From: Cognatilysobacter terrigena | Lineage (GTDB): Bacteria > Pseudomonadota > Gammaproteobacteria > Xanthomonadales > Xanthomonadaceae | Direction of reading: 5' to 3' | DNA length: 64,000 nucleotides | Assembly: GCF_004361065.1 (NCBI RefSeq) | Contig: NZ_SELT01000001.1 | Location: 186,001 to 250,000, forward strand | Shown here: piece by piece, positions 33,666-42,613 of the stretch | How the letters are laid out: every line of letters begins with the position of its first letter | How positions within the stretch are numbered: position 1 is the first letter of the stretch | Made by a program: the position numbers and the translations under genes | The notes under the pieces: model-generated | Database searches by the model: none | What the model was told of the DNA's origin: nothing | Seen by the model: only the letters and a program-made list of their open reading frames with translations

Positions 33666-35951
33666 TCAGCTCGCCGCGGCGCTGCGATCGCTGGCGATGC
33701 GATTTTCGAGCGACGTTTTCGCCGACACCGGCATCACGATCGCGCAGCGCACGCCGTCGGGCTCGATCGCATACGACGTGCTCGCGCCCAGCTGGTAGGG
33801 CAGCGCGCGTTCGATGAGTTCGCGCCCGTACCCGCCGCCCTGGACCGGCGTGTCCAGATCGATGCGCATGCCGCTTTCCTTCCAGATCACGTGCAGACGC
33901 GGAACGCCCTGCGCATCGCGCTGCACCGTCCAGCGGATTTCCAGGCGACCGTTCGGGTCGGACAGCGCGCCGTACTTCAGCGCGTTCACCGTCAACTCGT
34001 GCAATGCGAGCGCGAGCGTCTGCACCGTGCTGGAACGCAGGCGCACGCCGGGCGGCCCGTCGAGCACGATGCGCCCGTCATCCTGCGCGGCGCGCACGCC
34101 GGAGATGCCGGCGACCTGCGACTCCAGCAGCTCCTCGAACGTCACGCGATCGGTGTCGTCGAGGCGCGAGAGCAGCGACTGCGCACGCGCGAGCGCATCG
34201 ATGCGGTCGCGGAACGTCGGCCGGAAATCCTCCAGATCCTCGCTGTCGCGCGCGGTGCGGTCGGCGAGGGCACGTACCACCGAAAGGAGGTTGCGCGTGC
34301 GGTGCTGCAGCTCGGCGACGAGCACCGACTGCCGATCCTGCAGCGACCTGAGGTCGTGGATGTCGGTACTCGAGCCGAGCCAGGATTCGATCCGCCCGTC
34401 ACTAGCGTAGTGCGGCTCGGAGCGGCTGCGATGCCAACGGTAGCTGCCGTCGCGCGCGCGAAGACGATGTTCGACGTCGAGGCGACCCGTGCGATGCGCG
34501 GCGACCCACTGCCTGTGCGTGAGCTCCCGATCGTCCGCGTGCACGACGTCCATCCAGCCGGTGCCGAGCACGGTGGACGGCGACTGCCCGGTGTATGCGA
34601 ACCATTGCGGGCTCGCCCACGTACTCTGGCCCTGCGCGTCGGTGCGCCACAGCAGCTGCGGTACGCCCTGCACGAGGATGCGCTGGCGTGTCTCGCTGTC
34701 GGCGAGCGCGGCCTCCGCCGTGCGTGCGTCGGTGACGTCGTTGAACAGCACACCGATCTGGTCCGCGTGACGTCCGGCCCGGAAGACGCGATACGCGAAG
34801 ATGCGCCCGTTCGTCGCCGGCCATTCGAACTCTTCCGGCGTGCCGCTCTCCAGCACCCGCGTCGCCATGTCCAGCCACTGCGTCTCGCGCCCCGGATGCA
34901 CCTCGCCGATGTGACGACCGATCGCCGACATGCCGACGAGACGCTGCGCGGCCGGGTTTTCCTCGACGAAGGTCAGGTCGACCACGCGGTCGTCGTCGCG
35001 CCGCGCTTCGACGACGTGGAACGCTTCGGACATGCTCTCGAACAGGTCGGTGTAGCGGCGCTCGTGCAGGTCGATGTCGCTTCGGGTGCGCAGGTAGCGG
35101 CGCTGCAGCTCGGCCGCGTACAGCAACAGCAGGGTCAGCACCGCCACCGCGGTGATCAGCCCGTACATGCGGCCGACGTAGAAGCCGAGCTGGTAGCGGC
35201 CGGTGACGAGCAGGCCGCTGAGTCCGAGGTCGATGGCATCGGCGGTGAGCGCGACTGCAATCCAGAGGTCGATCAGGCGCCGACGCTGCACGCGACGCGC
35301 CATGCACGCGATCGCGACGAGATGCACCAGCCACGCGCCGGCGAGCATCTGCAGGGTGATCCGCCGGTAGTGCGTGCCGTCGATGAGCGGTGGCAACCAC
35401 TTCGAGGCATTGCTCGCCGCGATGACCACCACGAGTGCGAAGACGAGCGTTGCGCCGTATGCGTACTTGCCGCGTCCGCGATCGGCGGGCGTCTCGCGTC
35501 GCACGCTGAAGATGAAGCCGAGCACGAACAGCGGGAACACGGTGTGCCACGTCATCCACAGCCATACCGTCGTCTGCGCATCGCCGAACAGCTGGCCCGG
35601 CACGAACGCATTCGGCAGGCTGAGGCCGTGCGCCATCGCCGTGATGCCCGCGAAGCCGTAGCCGCAGCCCAGCCACAGATAGGCGGGCGACCGCAGCCCG
35701 CGGTACTGGCCGTGCAGCAGCACGACGGTGAACAGGCAGAGCGCCGCGACGGCGGTGTCGTAGACCGGCACGAATGCCGGGATGGCCGGCCATGGACGCG
35801 ATGCGAACGGCGCCGTCGCCAGGAACGCGACGACGAGCAGCGCGACGAGCGCGCGCGCGAGCCGGATGTCGCGTGGACTCGCCTGCAAATTGCCGAGCAA
35901 CGGAAAGCCGGCGGATTCGTCAGGAAGGGAGGACAACATCGTGAAGGGCAT
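33666..35951 (-). CDS. Membrane sensor histidine kinase: MASE4, PAS, PAS, HWE
   Basis: 761-residue protein. About eight hydrophobic segments in residues 30-280 form a MASE4-like membrane sensor (LVVAFLATAPFASRPWPAIPAFVPVYD). Two PAS domains follow (about 300-415 and 420-545). The kinase core is of the HWE/HisKA_2 class, with ELQHRTRNLLSVVRALADRT holding the phosphoacceptor histidine, and the HATPase segment LALALHELTVNALKYGAL. Such kinases signal general stress or blue-light type responses in alpha- and gammaproteobacteria. No response regulator is adjacent, so its partner is elsewhere. Start set at 35951; 35939 is possible. Confidence 0.88.
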   Translation of the reverse strand: MPFTMLSSLPDESAGFPLLGNLQASPRDIRLARALVALLVVAFLATAPFASRPWPAIPAFVPVYDTAVAALCLFTVVLLHGQYRGLRSPAYLWLGCGYGFAGITAMAHGLSLPNAFVPGQLFGDAQTTVWLWMTWHTVFPLFVLGFIFSVRRETPADRGRGKYAYGATLVFALVVVIAASNASKWLPPLIDGTHYRRITLQMLAGAWLVHLVAIACMARRVQRRRLIDLWIAVALTADAIDLGLSGLLVTGRYQLGFYVGRMYGLITAVAVLTLLLLYAAELQRRYLRTRSDIDLHERRYTDLFESMSEAFHVVEARRDDDRVVDLTFVEENPAAQRLVGMSAIGRHIGEVHPGRETQWLDMATRVLESGTPEEFEWPATNGRIFAYRVFRAGRHADQIGVLFNDVTDARTAEAALADSETRQRILVQGVPQLLWRTDAQGQSTWASPQWFAYTGQSPSTVLGTGWMDVVHADDRELTHRQWVAAHRTGRLDVEHRLRARDGSYRWHRSRSEPHYASDGRIESWLGSSTDIHDLRSLQDRQSVLVAELQHRTRNLLSVVRALADRTARDSEDLEDFRPTFRDRIDALARAQSLLSRLDDTDRVTFEELLESQVAGISGVRAAQDDGRIVLDGPPGVRLRSSTVQTLALALHELTVNALKYGALSDPNGRLEIRWTVQRDAQGVPRLHVIWKESGMRIDLDTPVQGGGYGRELIERALPYQLGASTSYAIEPDGVRCAIVMPVSAKTSLENRIASDRSAAAS

Positions 35952-36116
35952 GAACGTCCGGTCGGGTCGTGCGGCGGCACCCGGCACGGACTGCGACGTT
36001 AGCGCACGAAGCGACCGCGCCGCATGCCCACGGCACCACGGCCGCTTCGTCGTTCACTGACCTGCGTTTCACCGCGGCGAGGCCAGCATGGCGGGCCCTC
36101 ATTTCCGGAGCCCGCC

Positions 36117-36635
36117 ATGTCCCGCATTGCGATCCTCGCCACCGACGGTTTCGAGCAGTCCGAACTCATGGAGCCGCGGGCACAGCTGAAGGCCGCCGGG
36201 CACGACGTCGACGTGATTTCGCCCAAGGGCGGCGAGATCCGCGGTTGGAACCACAAGGAGTGGGGCGAGTCGGTGCCGGTGGACGTCGAGCTGTCGAAGG
36301 CGTCACCCGCGGACTACGACGCACTGGTATTGCCGGGCGGGCAGATGAATCCCGACGTGCTACGCCAGGACGCGGCTGCGCTCGACTTCGTGCGTGCGTT
36401 CGACCGCGCCGGCAAGCCGCTCGCCGCCATCTGCCATGCGCCGTGGCTGCTCGTTGAAACCGGGATCGCCAAGGATCGCGAAGTGACGTCGTGGCCGTCC
36501 GTGCGCACGGACCTCGTGAACGCCGGCGCGCAGTGGAGGGATGCAGAAGTCGTGGTCGACGGCCAGCTCATCACCAGCCGCAAGCCCGACGACATTCCGG
36601 CGTTCGTGCAGGCGATCGAACAGAAGCTGCACTGA
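36117..36635 (+). CDS. DJ-1/PfpI (YhbO-type) protein
   Basis: 172-residue class I glutamine-amidotransferase-like protein. The nucleophile elbow is AICHAPW with C106 and H107, and E16 lies in the neighbouring FEQSELMEP segment. It matches the YhbO/PfpI proteins that act as glyoxalase III or as deglycase-like stress protectors; the exact activity is debated for the family. Cytosolic. The gene ends three bases before the convergent DUF4386 gene. Confidence 0.9.
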   Translation: MSRIAILATDGFEQSELMEPRAQLKAAGHDVDVISPKGGEIRGWNHKEWGESVPVDVELSKASPADYDALVLPGGQMNPDVLRQDAAALDFVRAFDRAGKPLAAICHAPWLLVETGIAKDREVTSWPSVRTDLVNAGAQWRDAEVVVDGQLITSRKPDDIPAFVQAIEQKLH

Positions 36636-36638
36636 CGA

Positions 36639-37367
36639 CTAGGCGATCGCGGCGCCCGGTGCCGTGCGCCGGGCCCAGCCGTCGCGGTCGACGCCGCGCA
36701 CGAGCAGCCAGAGCGCGAACGAGGTTTCCGCGAGGAAGCAGGGCAGCATCAGGACGGCGAACAGTCGGCCCTGCAGGTCCGGCGCGAGCAGCATCAGCGC
36801 ACTGTTGACGACATAGCAGACGCCGGCGACCTGCAACGCCGCGCCGAGAACGCGCGGCAGGTAGCCGGAGCGGTGCACCAACGCGCCTTCGACCAGCAGC
36901 ACGAAACCGAAGAACACCAGGCCGATTCCGAACCCGTGTTCGTGCAGGCGGATGGCCGCGTACGAGAGACCCTGAAGCTGGGTTGCGTCGAACGCTTTGA
37001 GGTAGGCAGCGCCGGGGTCGAGGAGGAACAACGGTACGAGCAGCAGCGACTTGTTCGCGACTAGCACCGCCGTCTGCACGAGATTGAGCAGCAGCACGAG
37101 CCGCGCGCCGTTGCGGCTCACCGGGCGCAGTAGCACGTACAGCGACCACATGACGAAGACGTCGCAGACGTGCATCAGCAGGTCGAGCCCGATGCCTGCG
37201 CGCCACAGCCCCGGCGCTGCGGCGATGCGCGAAGCCGTTGCCGCCGCGTCACCCGCGACGACGAGCGAACCACGCACCGCCAGCTCGCCGAACGCACCGG
37301 CCGCGATGATCAAGAGATAGAGCAGGCCCGCGAAGCGGGCATAGCGTTGGGGCAGGGCCGTGTGCAT
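36639..37367 (-). CDS. DUF4386 membrane protein
   Basis: 242-residue integral membrane protein with about six or seven transmembrane segments, matching DUF4386 (RYARFAGLLYLLIIAAGAFGEL, VMWSLYVLLRPVS, GIGLVFFGFVLLVEGALVHRSGYLPR). Its function is unknown. ATG at 37367 starts the family N-terminus. It is divergent from the glutaredoxin gene across a 350-base region with a palindrome. Confidence 0.85.
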   Translation of the reverse strand: MHTALPQRYARFAGLLYLLIIAAGAFGELAVRGSLVVAGDAAATASRIAAAPGLWRAGIGLDLLMHVCDVFVMWSLYVLLRPVSRNGARLVLLLNLVQTAVLVANKSLLLVPLFLLDPGAAYLKAFDATQLQGLSYAAIRLHEHGFGIGLVFFGFVLLVEGALVHRSGYLPRVLGAALQVAGVCYVVNSALMLLAPDLQGRLFAVLMLPCFLAETSFALWLLVRGVDRDGWARRTAPGAAIA

Positions 37368-37717
37368 CGTGCTCTCCGCAATTGAGCCACGATGCCAGCT
37401 CGCCGAGGCGCGCGTCAGTGACGTTCGACGCGCGACCGTTGCGCACTTGCGCGCACCAGGCGGATGCGCGATGCACGGCGATTCGTCAAGCCCCGAGTTA
37501 TTCCACAGGCCATGTGGACAACTCTGGGGATCGAACGCGCGGCAACGTGTTCCACGCCAGCGGCCGCTTGGTGAGCGGCTGTGATGGTCAAAAATTGTCC
37601 AGTCGCGCGCGCGCCGCTATTGACAGATTTCGATGCGCGAAAAAAGGTCCCCGTCGCGTCGTGACTCCGCGCTCGCAGCCGACATGACAGCGTGGCGGCA
37701 TCTCGAGAGGTGTGCCC
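37368..37717. other. Divergent intergenic region with a palindrome
   Basis: This 350-base region separates the leftward DUF4386 gene and the rightward glutaredoxin gene. No gene is seen. It contains the 30-bp imperfect palindrome at 37495-37524 listed below; promoters for both genes should lie here. Confidence 0.4.
37495..37524. promoter_or_regulatory. Imperfect palindrome, operator-like
   Basis: Left arm GAGTTATTCCACA and right arm TGTGGACAACTC flank a five-base centre GGCCA. The outer GAGTT/AACTC and inner CCACA/TGTGG pairs are exact, with a one-base length difference between. It also resembles paired DnaA-box halves. A repressor site is possible; nothing identifies the protein. Confidence 0.4.
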
Positions 37718-37981
37718 ATGTCCAACCCCGATCATTCGACCCCACGCGCCACGCTGTACCGCATGGTCCTTCCCGACCACGTCTGCCCCTACGGCCTGCA
37801 GGCGCTTTCGATGCTCGAGGACGCCGGCTTCGAGATCGACGACCGCCCGCTGAGGTCGCGCGAGGAGACGGATGCGTTCAAGGCCGAACGCGGCTTGGAC
37901 ACGACGCCGCTGGTGATCATCGACGACGAGGAAATCGGCGGGTCGGACGACCTGGAACGCTGGCTGCGTTCGCGGCACTGA
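37718..37981 (+). CDS. Glutaredoxin-like protein (CPYG)
   Basis: 87-residue thioredoxin-fold protein with CPYG at residues 23-26, the cis-proline segment TTPLVIIDDEEIGGSDDLERWL and the usual length of small glutaredoxins. The motif has one cysteine, so the monothiol mechanism or Fe-S delivery is likely. The ATG at 37718 with GAGAGG seven bases before it is preferred to a GTG two codons earlier. Confidence 0.85.
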   Translation: MSNPDHSTPRATLYRMVLPDHVCPYGLQALSMLEDAGFEIDDRPLRSREETDAFKAERGLDTTPLVIIDDEEIGGSDDLERWLRSRH

Positions 37982-38209
37982 CGCTTCTCCCTATCGCACG
38001 TTGCTCGGCGCTTGTGCGGCGCGGCGCGGGCGACACGGCGTCAGCTGTCACGCCCGCTGTGAAGACGCTTCAGCGCGGCACGGCCCGCCGCCGTCGAACG
38101 GCGATGCGGCCGCGTCCACGTCTGTCACACTCGGCGCGCCCGCCCGGATGGCGAGCTCGGAGGCGCGGACCGGATCCGCGCAGGCACATGGACACATAAG
38201 GAGATGGAC

Positions 38210-38674
38210 GTGTCGCATTCCCCGATCGCGATGGACCTGGGCGACGACCAGTTGCATGTCGTGCGTTCCGCACTGGACCGCATCGAAGCCGCGTTGCCGA
38301 TGCTGGTCACGCTCGAATCGCACGAGCGACGCCTGCTCACCACCATGGGCGCCAAGTCCGAAGCGTTCGCGCGGCAGACGCTGCGCGTGCTCGAACACAA
38401 CCCGAAGATCGTGCCGCCGGGTTTCGACGTCGCCGGCGCGCAAGCGGATCTCCGCGCGGTCGAACGACTGCGCCCCGTGCTCGAGCGCGTGCAACAGCTC
38501 GCCGCGCGCCTGGACGACACGGTCGCCGCGCTCGGCAGCGACGTCATGGATTCCGCGTTCGAGGGCTATGCGCTGATCAAGCTCTCGGGCGGCGCGTTGG
38601 GCCTGGACGAGTTGCGCCGCGAACTGTCGGGCCGCGCGGGCCGCGAGCGGCGGCGCTCGGCCGAAACCGCCTGA
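38210..38674 (+). CDS. Hypothetical helical protein
   Basis: 154-residue protein of mostly amphipathic helix (LDRIEAALPMLVTLESHERRLLTTMGAKSEAFARQTL, RLRPVLERVQQLAARLDDTVAALGSDVMD), which may form a helical bundle or coiled coil. No signal peptide, membrane segment or motif. AAGGAG lies six bases before GTG 38210; an ATG at 38204 overlaps that site. I do not recognise the family. It is convergent with the alcohol dehydrogenase gene, 46 bases away. Confidence 0.68.
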   Translation: MSHSPIAMDLGDDQLHVVRSALDRIEAALPMLVTLESHERRLLTTMGAKSEAFARQTLRVLEHNPKIVPPGFDVAGAQADLRAVERLRPVLERVQQLAARLDDTVAALGSDVMDSAFEGYALIKLSGGALGLDELRRELSGRAGRERRRSAETA

Positions 38675-38720
38675 TGGCGACGCGAAGGCCGGCGGATCCC
38701 GCGACCCGCCGACCGCGGCG

Positions 38721-39773
38721 TTACGCCGCGAGCGACGCGATGTCGATGACGAACCGGTACTTCACGTCGCTGCGCAGCATGCGCTCGTAGGCGTCGTTGA
38801 TGTAGTCGGCGCGGATCATTTCGATGTCCGAGACGATGCCGTGCTTCGCGCAGAAGTCGAGCATCTCCTGCGTTTCGGGAATGCCGCCGATCAGCGAGCC
38901 CGCGATCGAGCGACGACCGAAGATCAGCACGCCGATATTCGGGCTCGGATGCGGATGCTCCGGCACGCCCACGAGGCACAACGTGCCGTCGCGCTTGAGC
39001 AGCGAAGTGAACGCGTCGAGCTGGTGGCTCGCGGCGACGGTGTCGAGGATGAAGTCGAAACTGCCGGCGTGCGCGGCCATGGCGTTCGCGTCGCGCGACA
39101 CGACGACCTCGTCCGCCCCCAGCGAATGCGCATCCTGGCGCTTGCTCTCCGACGTGGTGAACGCGACGACGTGCGCGCCCATCGCATGCGCGAGCTTGAT
39201 GCCCATGTGGCCGAGGCCGCCGATGCCGACGATGCCGACCTTCTTGCCCGGGCCGACGTTCCAGTGGCGCAGCGGCGAGTACGTGGTGATGCCGGCGCAC
39301 AGCAGCGGCGCGACCGCGGCGAGCTGTTCCTTCGGGTGGTTGATGCGCAGCACGAAGCGCTGGTCGACCGTGATGCGCTGCGAGTAGCCGCCCAGCGTGT
39401 GGCCCGGCGGGTCCTGCGTGCGACCGTTGTAGGTGCCGGTGAAGCCGTTCTCGCAGTACTGCTCAAGACCTTCCGCGCACGCCGCGCAGTGCTGGCAGCT
39501 GTCGACCATGCAACCGACGCCGACCGTGTCGCCCACGGCGAAACCGTTGACGTCGCTGCCCACCGCGCTGACGGTGCCGACGATCTCGTGGCCCGGCACG
39601 CAGGGGTAGCGGGTGCCCGCCCATTCCGACTTCACCGTGTGCAGGTCGGAGTGGCAGACGCCGCAGTAGGCGATCTCGATCTGCACGTCGCGCGGCCCGG
39701 GCGTGCGGCGTTGGATGTCGAGGGCGACCAGGGGCTGATCGGCGGCGTGGGCGCCGTAGGCTTTCACGGACAT
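38721..39773 (-). CDS. Zinc-dependent alcohol dehydrogenase (YahK/AdhC-like)
   Basis: 350-residue medium-chain dehydrogenase. The catalytic zinc ligands lie in CGVCHSDLH and GHEIVG, the structural zinc in CQHCAACAEGLEQYC, and the NAD(P) Rossmann motif is GIGGLGHMGIKLAHAMGA. It belongs to the YahK/cinnamyl-alcohol-type NADP aldehyde reductases. The physiological substrate is broad or unknown. The ATG at 39773 gives the standard N-terminus. It faces the helical hypothetical gene. Confidence 0.9.
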   Translation of the reverse strand: MSVKAYGAHAADQPLVALDIQRRTPGPRDVQIEIAYCGVCHSDLHTVKSEWAGTRYPCVPGHEIVGTVSAVGSDVNGFAVGDTVGVGCMVDSCQHCAACAEGLEQYCENGFTGTYNGRTQDPPGHTLGGYSQRITVDQRFVLRINHPKEQLAAVAPLLCAGITTYSPLRHWNVGPGKKVGIVGIGGLGHMGIKLAHAMGAHVVAFTTSESKRQDAHSLGADEVVVSRDANAMAAHAGSFDFILDTVAASHQLDAFTSLLKRDGTLCLVGVPEHPHPSPNIGVLIFGRRSIAGSLIGGIPETQEMLDFCAKHGIVSDIEMIRADYINDAYERMLRSDVKYRFVIDIASLAA

Positions 39774-39883
39774 GGGCAGGGCTCCAGGCGAGAGGCGGGA
39801 CGGAGCCCGCGAGCCTACGCCGCCCGGCGTTACCCGGCGGCGACACCGTCGCGCCGCTGCATTCCACCGAGCCTCGGAAACGA

Positions 39884-39909
39884 CGAAGGGCCGGCAGGCC
39901 GGCCCTTCG
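39884..39909. terminator. Strong hairpin terminator after rcnB-like gene
   Basis: Perfect 12-base arms CGAAGGGCCGGC and GCCGGCCCTTCG with only AG between, so the loop will open to about four to six bases. It lies about 22 bases after the stop of the RcnB-like gene (minus strand) and about 110 bases before the dehydrogenase start. Confidence 0.7.
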
Positions 39910-39930
39910 GTGGCGCATCGGATCAGACGA

Positions 39931-40470
39931 TCAGCGGAAGACGCCGTACAGCACGTCCGCGATGATTCCCGACATGGCCTGCACGAGGTAGACGTCGCGG
40001 TCCACGCGCACCCAGTGGTAGCCACGCGGCGGAATGCGGAGCTGATAGGCGTACGGGTCGACGTAGTACTGGCTCACGTAGAACGGCGGCGGCATGCGCG
40101 AGCCGACGCGCCAGCGCTGCACCGCATAGCCCCGCGGCGGGGCGTAGATGTAGGCCGGGCGATAGACGACGCGCGGCGGGTTGTAGCGCGGCTGGTAGCC
40201 GCCATCGCGGTGGTCGTAGCGCCGGTCGTAGCGGTTGTCGTCGCGGCGGCCGTTGTCGTAGCGGTTGTTGTCACCGTAGCGACGGTCGTCGTGGCGGCGA
40301 TCGTCGCGATCGTGGTCGCGTCGGTCGTCGCGGTCGTGGTCACGATCGCGGTCGCCCGACCACTCGTGGCGATCGTTGCCCCGATCGTGTTGCTGGGCGG
40401 CGGCGGGGAGGGCGAACGCGGTGGCCGATGCGAAAACGAGCGTCGCAGCCAATGCAGTGAGCTTGCTCAT
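39931..40470 (-). CDS. RcnB-family periplasmic protein
   Basis: 179-residue exported protein with a signal peptide (LAATLVFASATAFALPAAA). The mature part begins with a long Asp/Arg/His-rich low-complexity tract (DRDRDHDRDDRRDHDRDD type, residues 35-95), followed by the RcnB core near the C-terminus (YHWVRVDRDVYLVQAMSGIIADVLYGVF). RcnB relatives help metal homeostasis (nickel, cobalt) in the periplasm; the charged tract may bind metal or be an ordered-on-binding tail. No metal pump is adjacent. Confidence 0.85.
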   Translation of the reverse strand: MSKLTALAATLVFASATAFALPAAAQQHDRGNDRHEWSGDRDRDHDRDDRRDHDRDDRRHDDRRYGDNNRYDNGRRDDNRYDRRYDHRDGGYQPRYNPPRVVYRPAYIYAPPRGYAVQRWRVGSRMPPPFYVSQYYVDPYAYQLRIPPRGYHWVRVDRDVYLVQAMSGIIADVLYGVFR

Positions 40471-40709
40471 GGGTCTTGTTGTCTCTGGGTGCGGGGTCGC
40501 GACTGAAGCTTTGTCGCGAGCGGCCGTATCGCGACTGAACAGAACCGGGCCCTCCCATTCGGGTTCAGGCGGCGGTCGACGCGCTGAAGCGCGGCATCGT
40601 CGTCAATCGATGCGGCGTCAACCCGGATGCGCGACATGCGTTGCGCGACGTTCGAGCGCTTCCGGGGCGACGCGTGGTGCAGGGTCGCGCGTGCGCGGAC
40701 CGCGCGGCG

Positions 40710-41069
40710 CTAGTACGGCGGCGTCTTTTTCTTGCCCGTCGTGGTGCCCTCGTCGCTCCCGCTCGACGAACTGGACGAGGTCGCGCCGGTGTCGCCGTTG
40801 ACGTCGCTGGTGCCGCTGTCGGCGCCGGCCATGTTCGCGCGTCCGGTCAGTACCGAGGTGCCGCCACCGCTCGAACGGCCGCGTACGTCGTCGGACGTGC
40901 CGATCGCGCTGTATGCGCCGACGGCGAGCGGGCTGGGAGTGGGTCGCGCGTTCGCGCCGGTCATCGGGTTCGACGCCGGGGGCGTAAGGTTCGACGTGGT
41001 GTCGGGCGCGGTGGCGCAGGCGGCGAGGGCGGTGAGCAGGGCGGGCAGGAGCAGGCGGTGCGGACGCAT
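40710..41069 (-). CDS. Short low-complexity lipoprotein
   Basis: 119-residue lipoprotein: signal and lipobox (LLTALAAC), then a serine/glycine/threonine-rich mature part (SSSSSSGSDEG near the end) without a folded domain. GGAGG lies six bases before the ATG at 41069. No family recognised; probably an envelope tether or a disordered surface protein. Confidence that it is expressed is moderate. Confidence 0.6.
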   Translation of the reverse strand: MRPHRLLLPALLTALAACATAPDTTSNLTPPASNPMTGANARPTPSPLAVGAYSAIGTSDDVRGRSSGGGTSVLTGRANMAGADSGTSDVNGDTGATSSSSSSGSDEGTTTGKKKTPPY

Positions 41070-41220
41070 GGGGAGCCTCCGGATGCGACAGGCCGTCGGG
41101 CGGATCCCGGCGACGCCACCACGCTAGCCCCGGCGGCATTAGCGGCGAGCGAAGGTGCGATGTCGACGCGCCGTTGAACGCGACGTCGGCAGCATGCGCC
41201 TTTCCCCGCGGACGACCGCC

Positions 41221-41718
41221 ATGCGCATCGAAGGCTCGTGCCACTGCGGACAGGTGCGCTTCTCCTGCGACGCGCCGTCGCCCGTGCCCTACCAGATCTG
41301 CTACTGCTCGATCTGCCGCAAGACCGCGGGCGGCAGCGGCGGCGCGATCAACCTGGGCGCGCGGATGGCGACACTCGAGATCGAGGGTCGCGAACACCTC
41401 GGCGTCTATCGCGCACGCATCCGTGACGACGACGAATGCCGCACCAGCACCGGCCAACGCCACTTCTGCACGGGGTGCGGCAGTGCGTTGTGGTTGTTCG
41501 ACCCCGAGTGGCCCGAGCTCGTGCACCCGCATGCGTCGGCGATCGACACGCCGCTGCCGGTGCCGCCCGAACGCGTGCACATGATGCTGGGCTCCAAGGC
41601 GAACTGGGTGCAGGTGCCGTCCGGCAAGGGCGAGATCCATTTCGACGACTACCCCGAGGAATCGCTCGAGGATTGGCATCGTCGGCACGGCCTGTACGAC
41701 GACGCTTCGGGCGACTGA
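41221..41718 (+). CDS. GFA-family (glutathione-dependent formaldehyde-activating) protein
   Basis: 165-residue zinc protein of the GFA/CENP-V family. The cysteines appear in order: GSCHCGQV, CYCSICRKTAGG and HFCTGCGSAL. Name is historical; many members do not act on formaldehyde. Start at 41221 gives the family N-terminus (MRIEGSCHCG). It is cytosolic, and the stop is three bases from the convergent methyltransferase gene. Confidence 0.9.
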   Translation: MRIEGSCHCGQVRFSCDAPSPVPYQICYCSICRKTAGGSGGAINLGARMATLEIEGREHLGVYRARIRDDDECRTSTGQRHFCTGCGSALWLFDPEWPELVHPHASAIDTPLPVPPERVHMMLGSKANWVQVPSGKGEIHFDDYPEESLEDWHRRHGLYDDASGD

Positions 41719-41721
41719 CGG

Positions 41722-42525
41722 CTAGACGCGCGCCTCGACGACCAGCGCACGCATCTGCGCTTGGATCGCGCCGGTGCCGAACCGCGCCTGCAGCACCGGC
41801 GTCACCGCGGCGATCGCGTCATCGACACCGCCCGGATCGCGTTCTTCGATCTCGTGCCGTACCGGCGTGCCGCTGCAGAACGCGATGGCGGCCTCGCGCG
41901 CGTCGCGTGCCGTTGCCACGGCGTCGACCGGGCGAATGCGCACGTCGCGGAAACCCGCGGCGGCAAGGTCCGCTTCGATCCGCGCGGCATCGTGGTAGCC
42001 GTGCGGAACGCGTGCGGTGAATCGCGGCGGGTCATCGGGAAACCGCGCAGCCAGCGCTTGCACGACGGTCGCGGCAAGCGGGTTGGCGTCGAGTGCGTCC
42101 CACACGTTGAACAGGAACGGGCCGCCGCCGCGCAGCACCCGTCGCGCGTCTGCATAGGCGCGCACGCGGTCGGGAAAGAACATCACGCCGAACTGGCAGG
42201 CGACGACGTCGAAGCACGCGTCATCGAACGGCAGCGATTGCGCGTCGACGACGCGAAGCTTCACGTGCGCATCGAGCGTGTGTCGCGCCATTTCGAGCAT
42301 TGGCGCATTGAGGTCGGTGGCGACGATGTGCGCGCCCGGCAGCCGCGACGCAAGTTCGCGCGTGACCGCGCCGGTGCCAGCCGCCGTCTCCAGCACGTCG
42401 CGCGGCTTCAACGCGGCGACGCGTTCGGCGAGGTCGACGGCATACGGCGCGAAAAGCATGGGCACGAGCAGCCGCGCATAGACGTCCGCGATGCCGGCGG
42501 CGAAGTTGGCGTCCTGTCGGCCCAT
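41722..42525 (-). CDS. SAM-dependent methyltransferase (UbiE-like)
   Basis: 267-residue class I methyltransferase. Motif I is VLETAAGTGAVTRELASRL, motif II VATDLNAPMLEMA, motif III/IV VDAQSLPFDDACFDVVACQFGVMFFPD. It resembles the ubiquinone/menaquinone and small-molecule methyltransferase group. Substrate unknown. GGAGCG lies before the ATG at 42525. Confidence 0.85.
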   Translation of the reverse strand: MGRQDANFAAGIADVYARLLVPMLFAPYAVDLAERVAALKPRDVLETAAGTGAVTRELASRLPGAHIVATDLNAPMLEMARHTLDAHVKLRVVDAQSLPFDDACFDVVACQFGVMFFPDRVRAYADARRVLRGGGPFLFNVWDALDANPLAATVVQALAARFPDDPPRFTARVPHGYHDAARIEADLAAAGFRDVRIRPVDAVATARDAREAAIAFCSGTPVRHEIEERDPGGVDDAIAAVTPVLQARFGTGAIQAQMRALVVEARV

Positions 42526-42613
42526 CGCATCGCTCCGTCCGTGGGGAACGAAACGACGATACGCCGCGCCCGCCGGCGCAAGGCGGGCGGCCGCGGCGTG
42601 CGCCGATCGGCGG

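Noticed and set aside
37495-37524. Replication origin reading of the palindrome
   Set aside because: The DnaA-like 9-mers each deviate from TTATCCACA, only two are present, and no dnaA, dnaN, gidA or AT-rich region is near.
38680-38720. Terminator between the helical hypothetical gene and the alcohol dehydrogenase gene
   Set aside because: CGGCGG/CCGCCG arms of six bases with a ten-base loop and no T-run are too weak to call.
41221-41718. Formaldehyde-detoxification operon linking GFA with fdhA
   Set aside because: The two genes are 19 kb apart with unrelated genes between, and GFA proteins often have no formaldehyde role.
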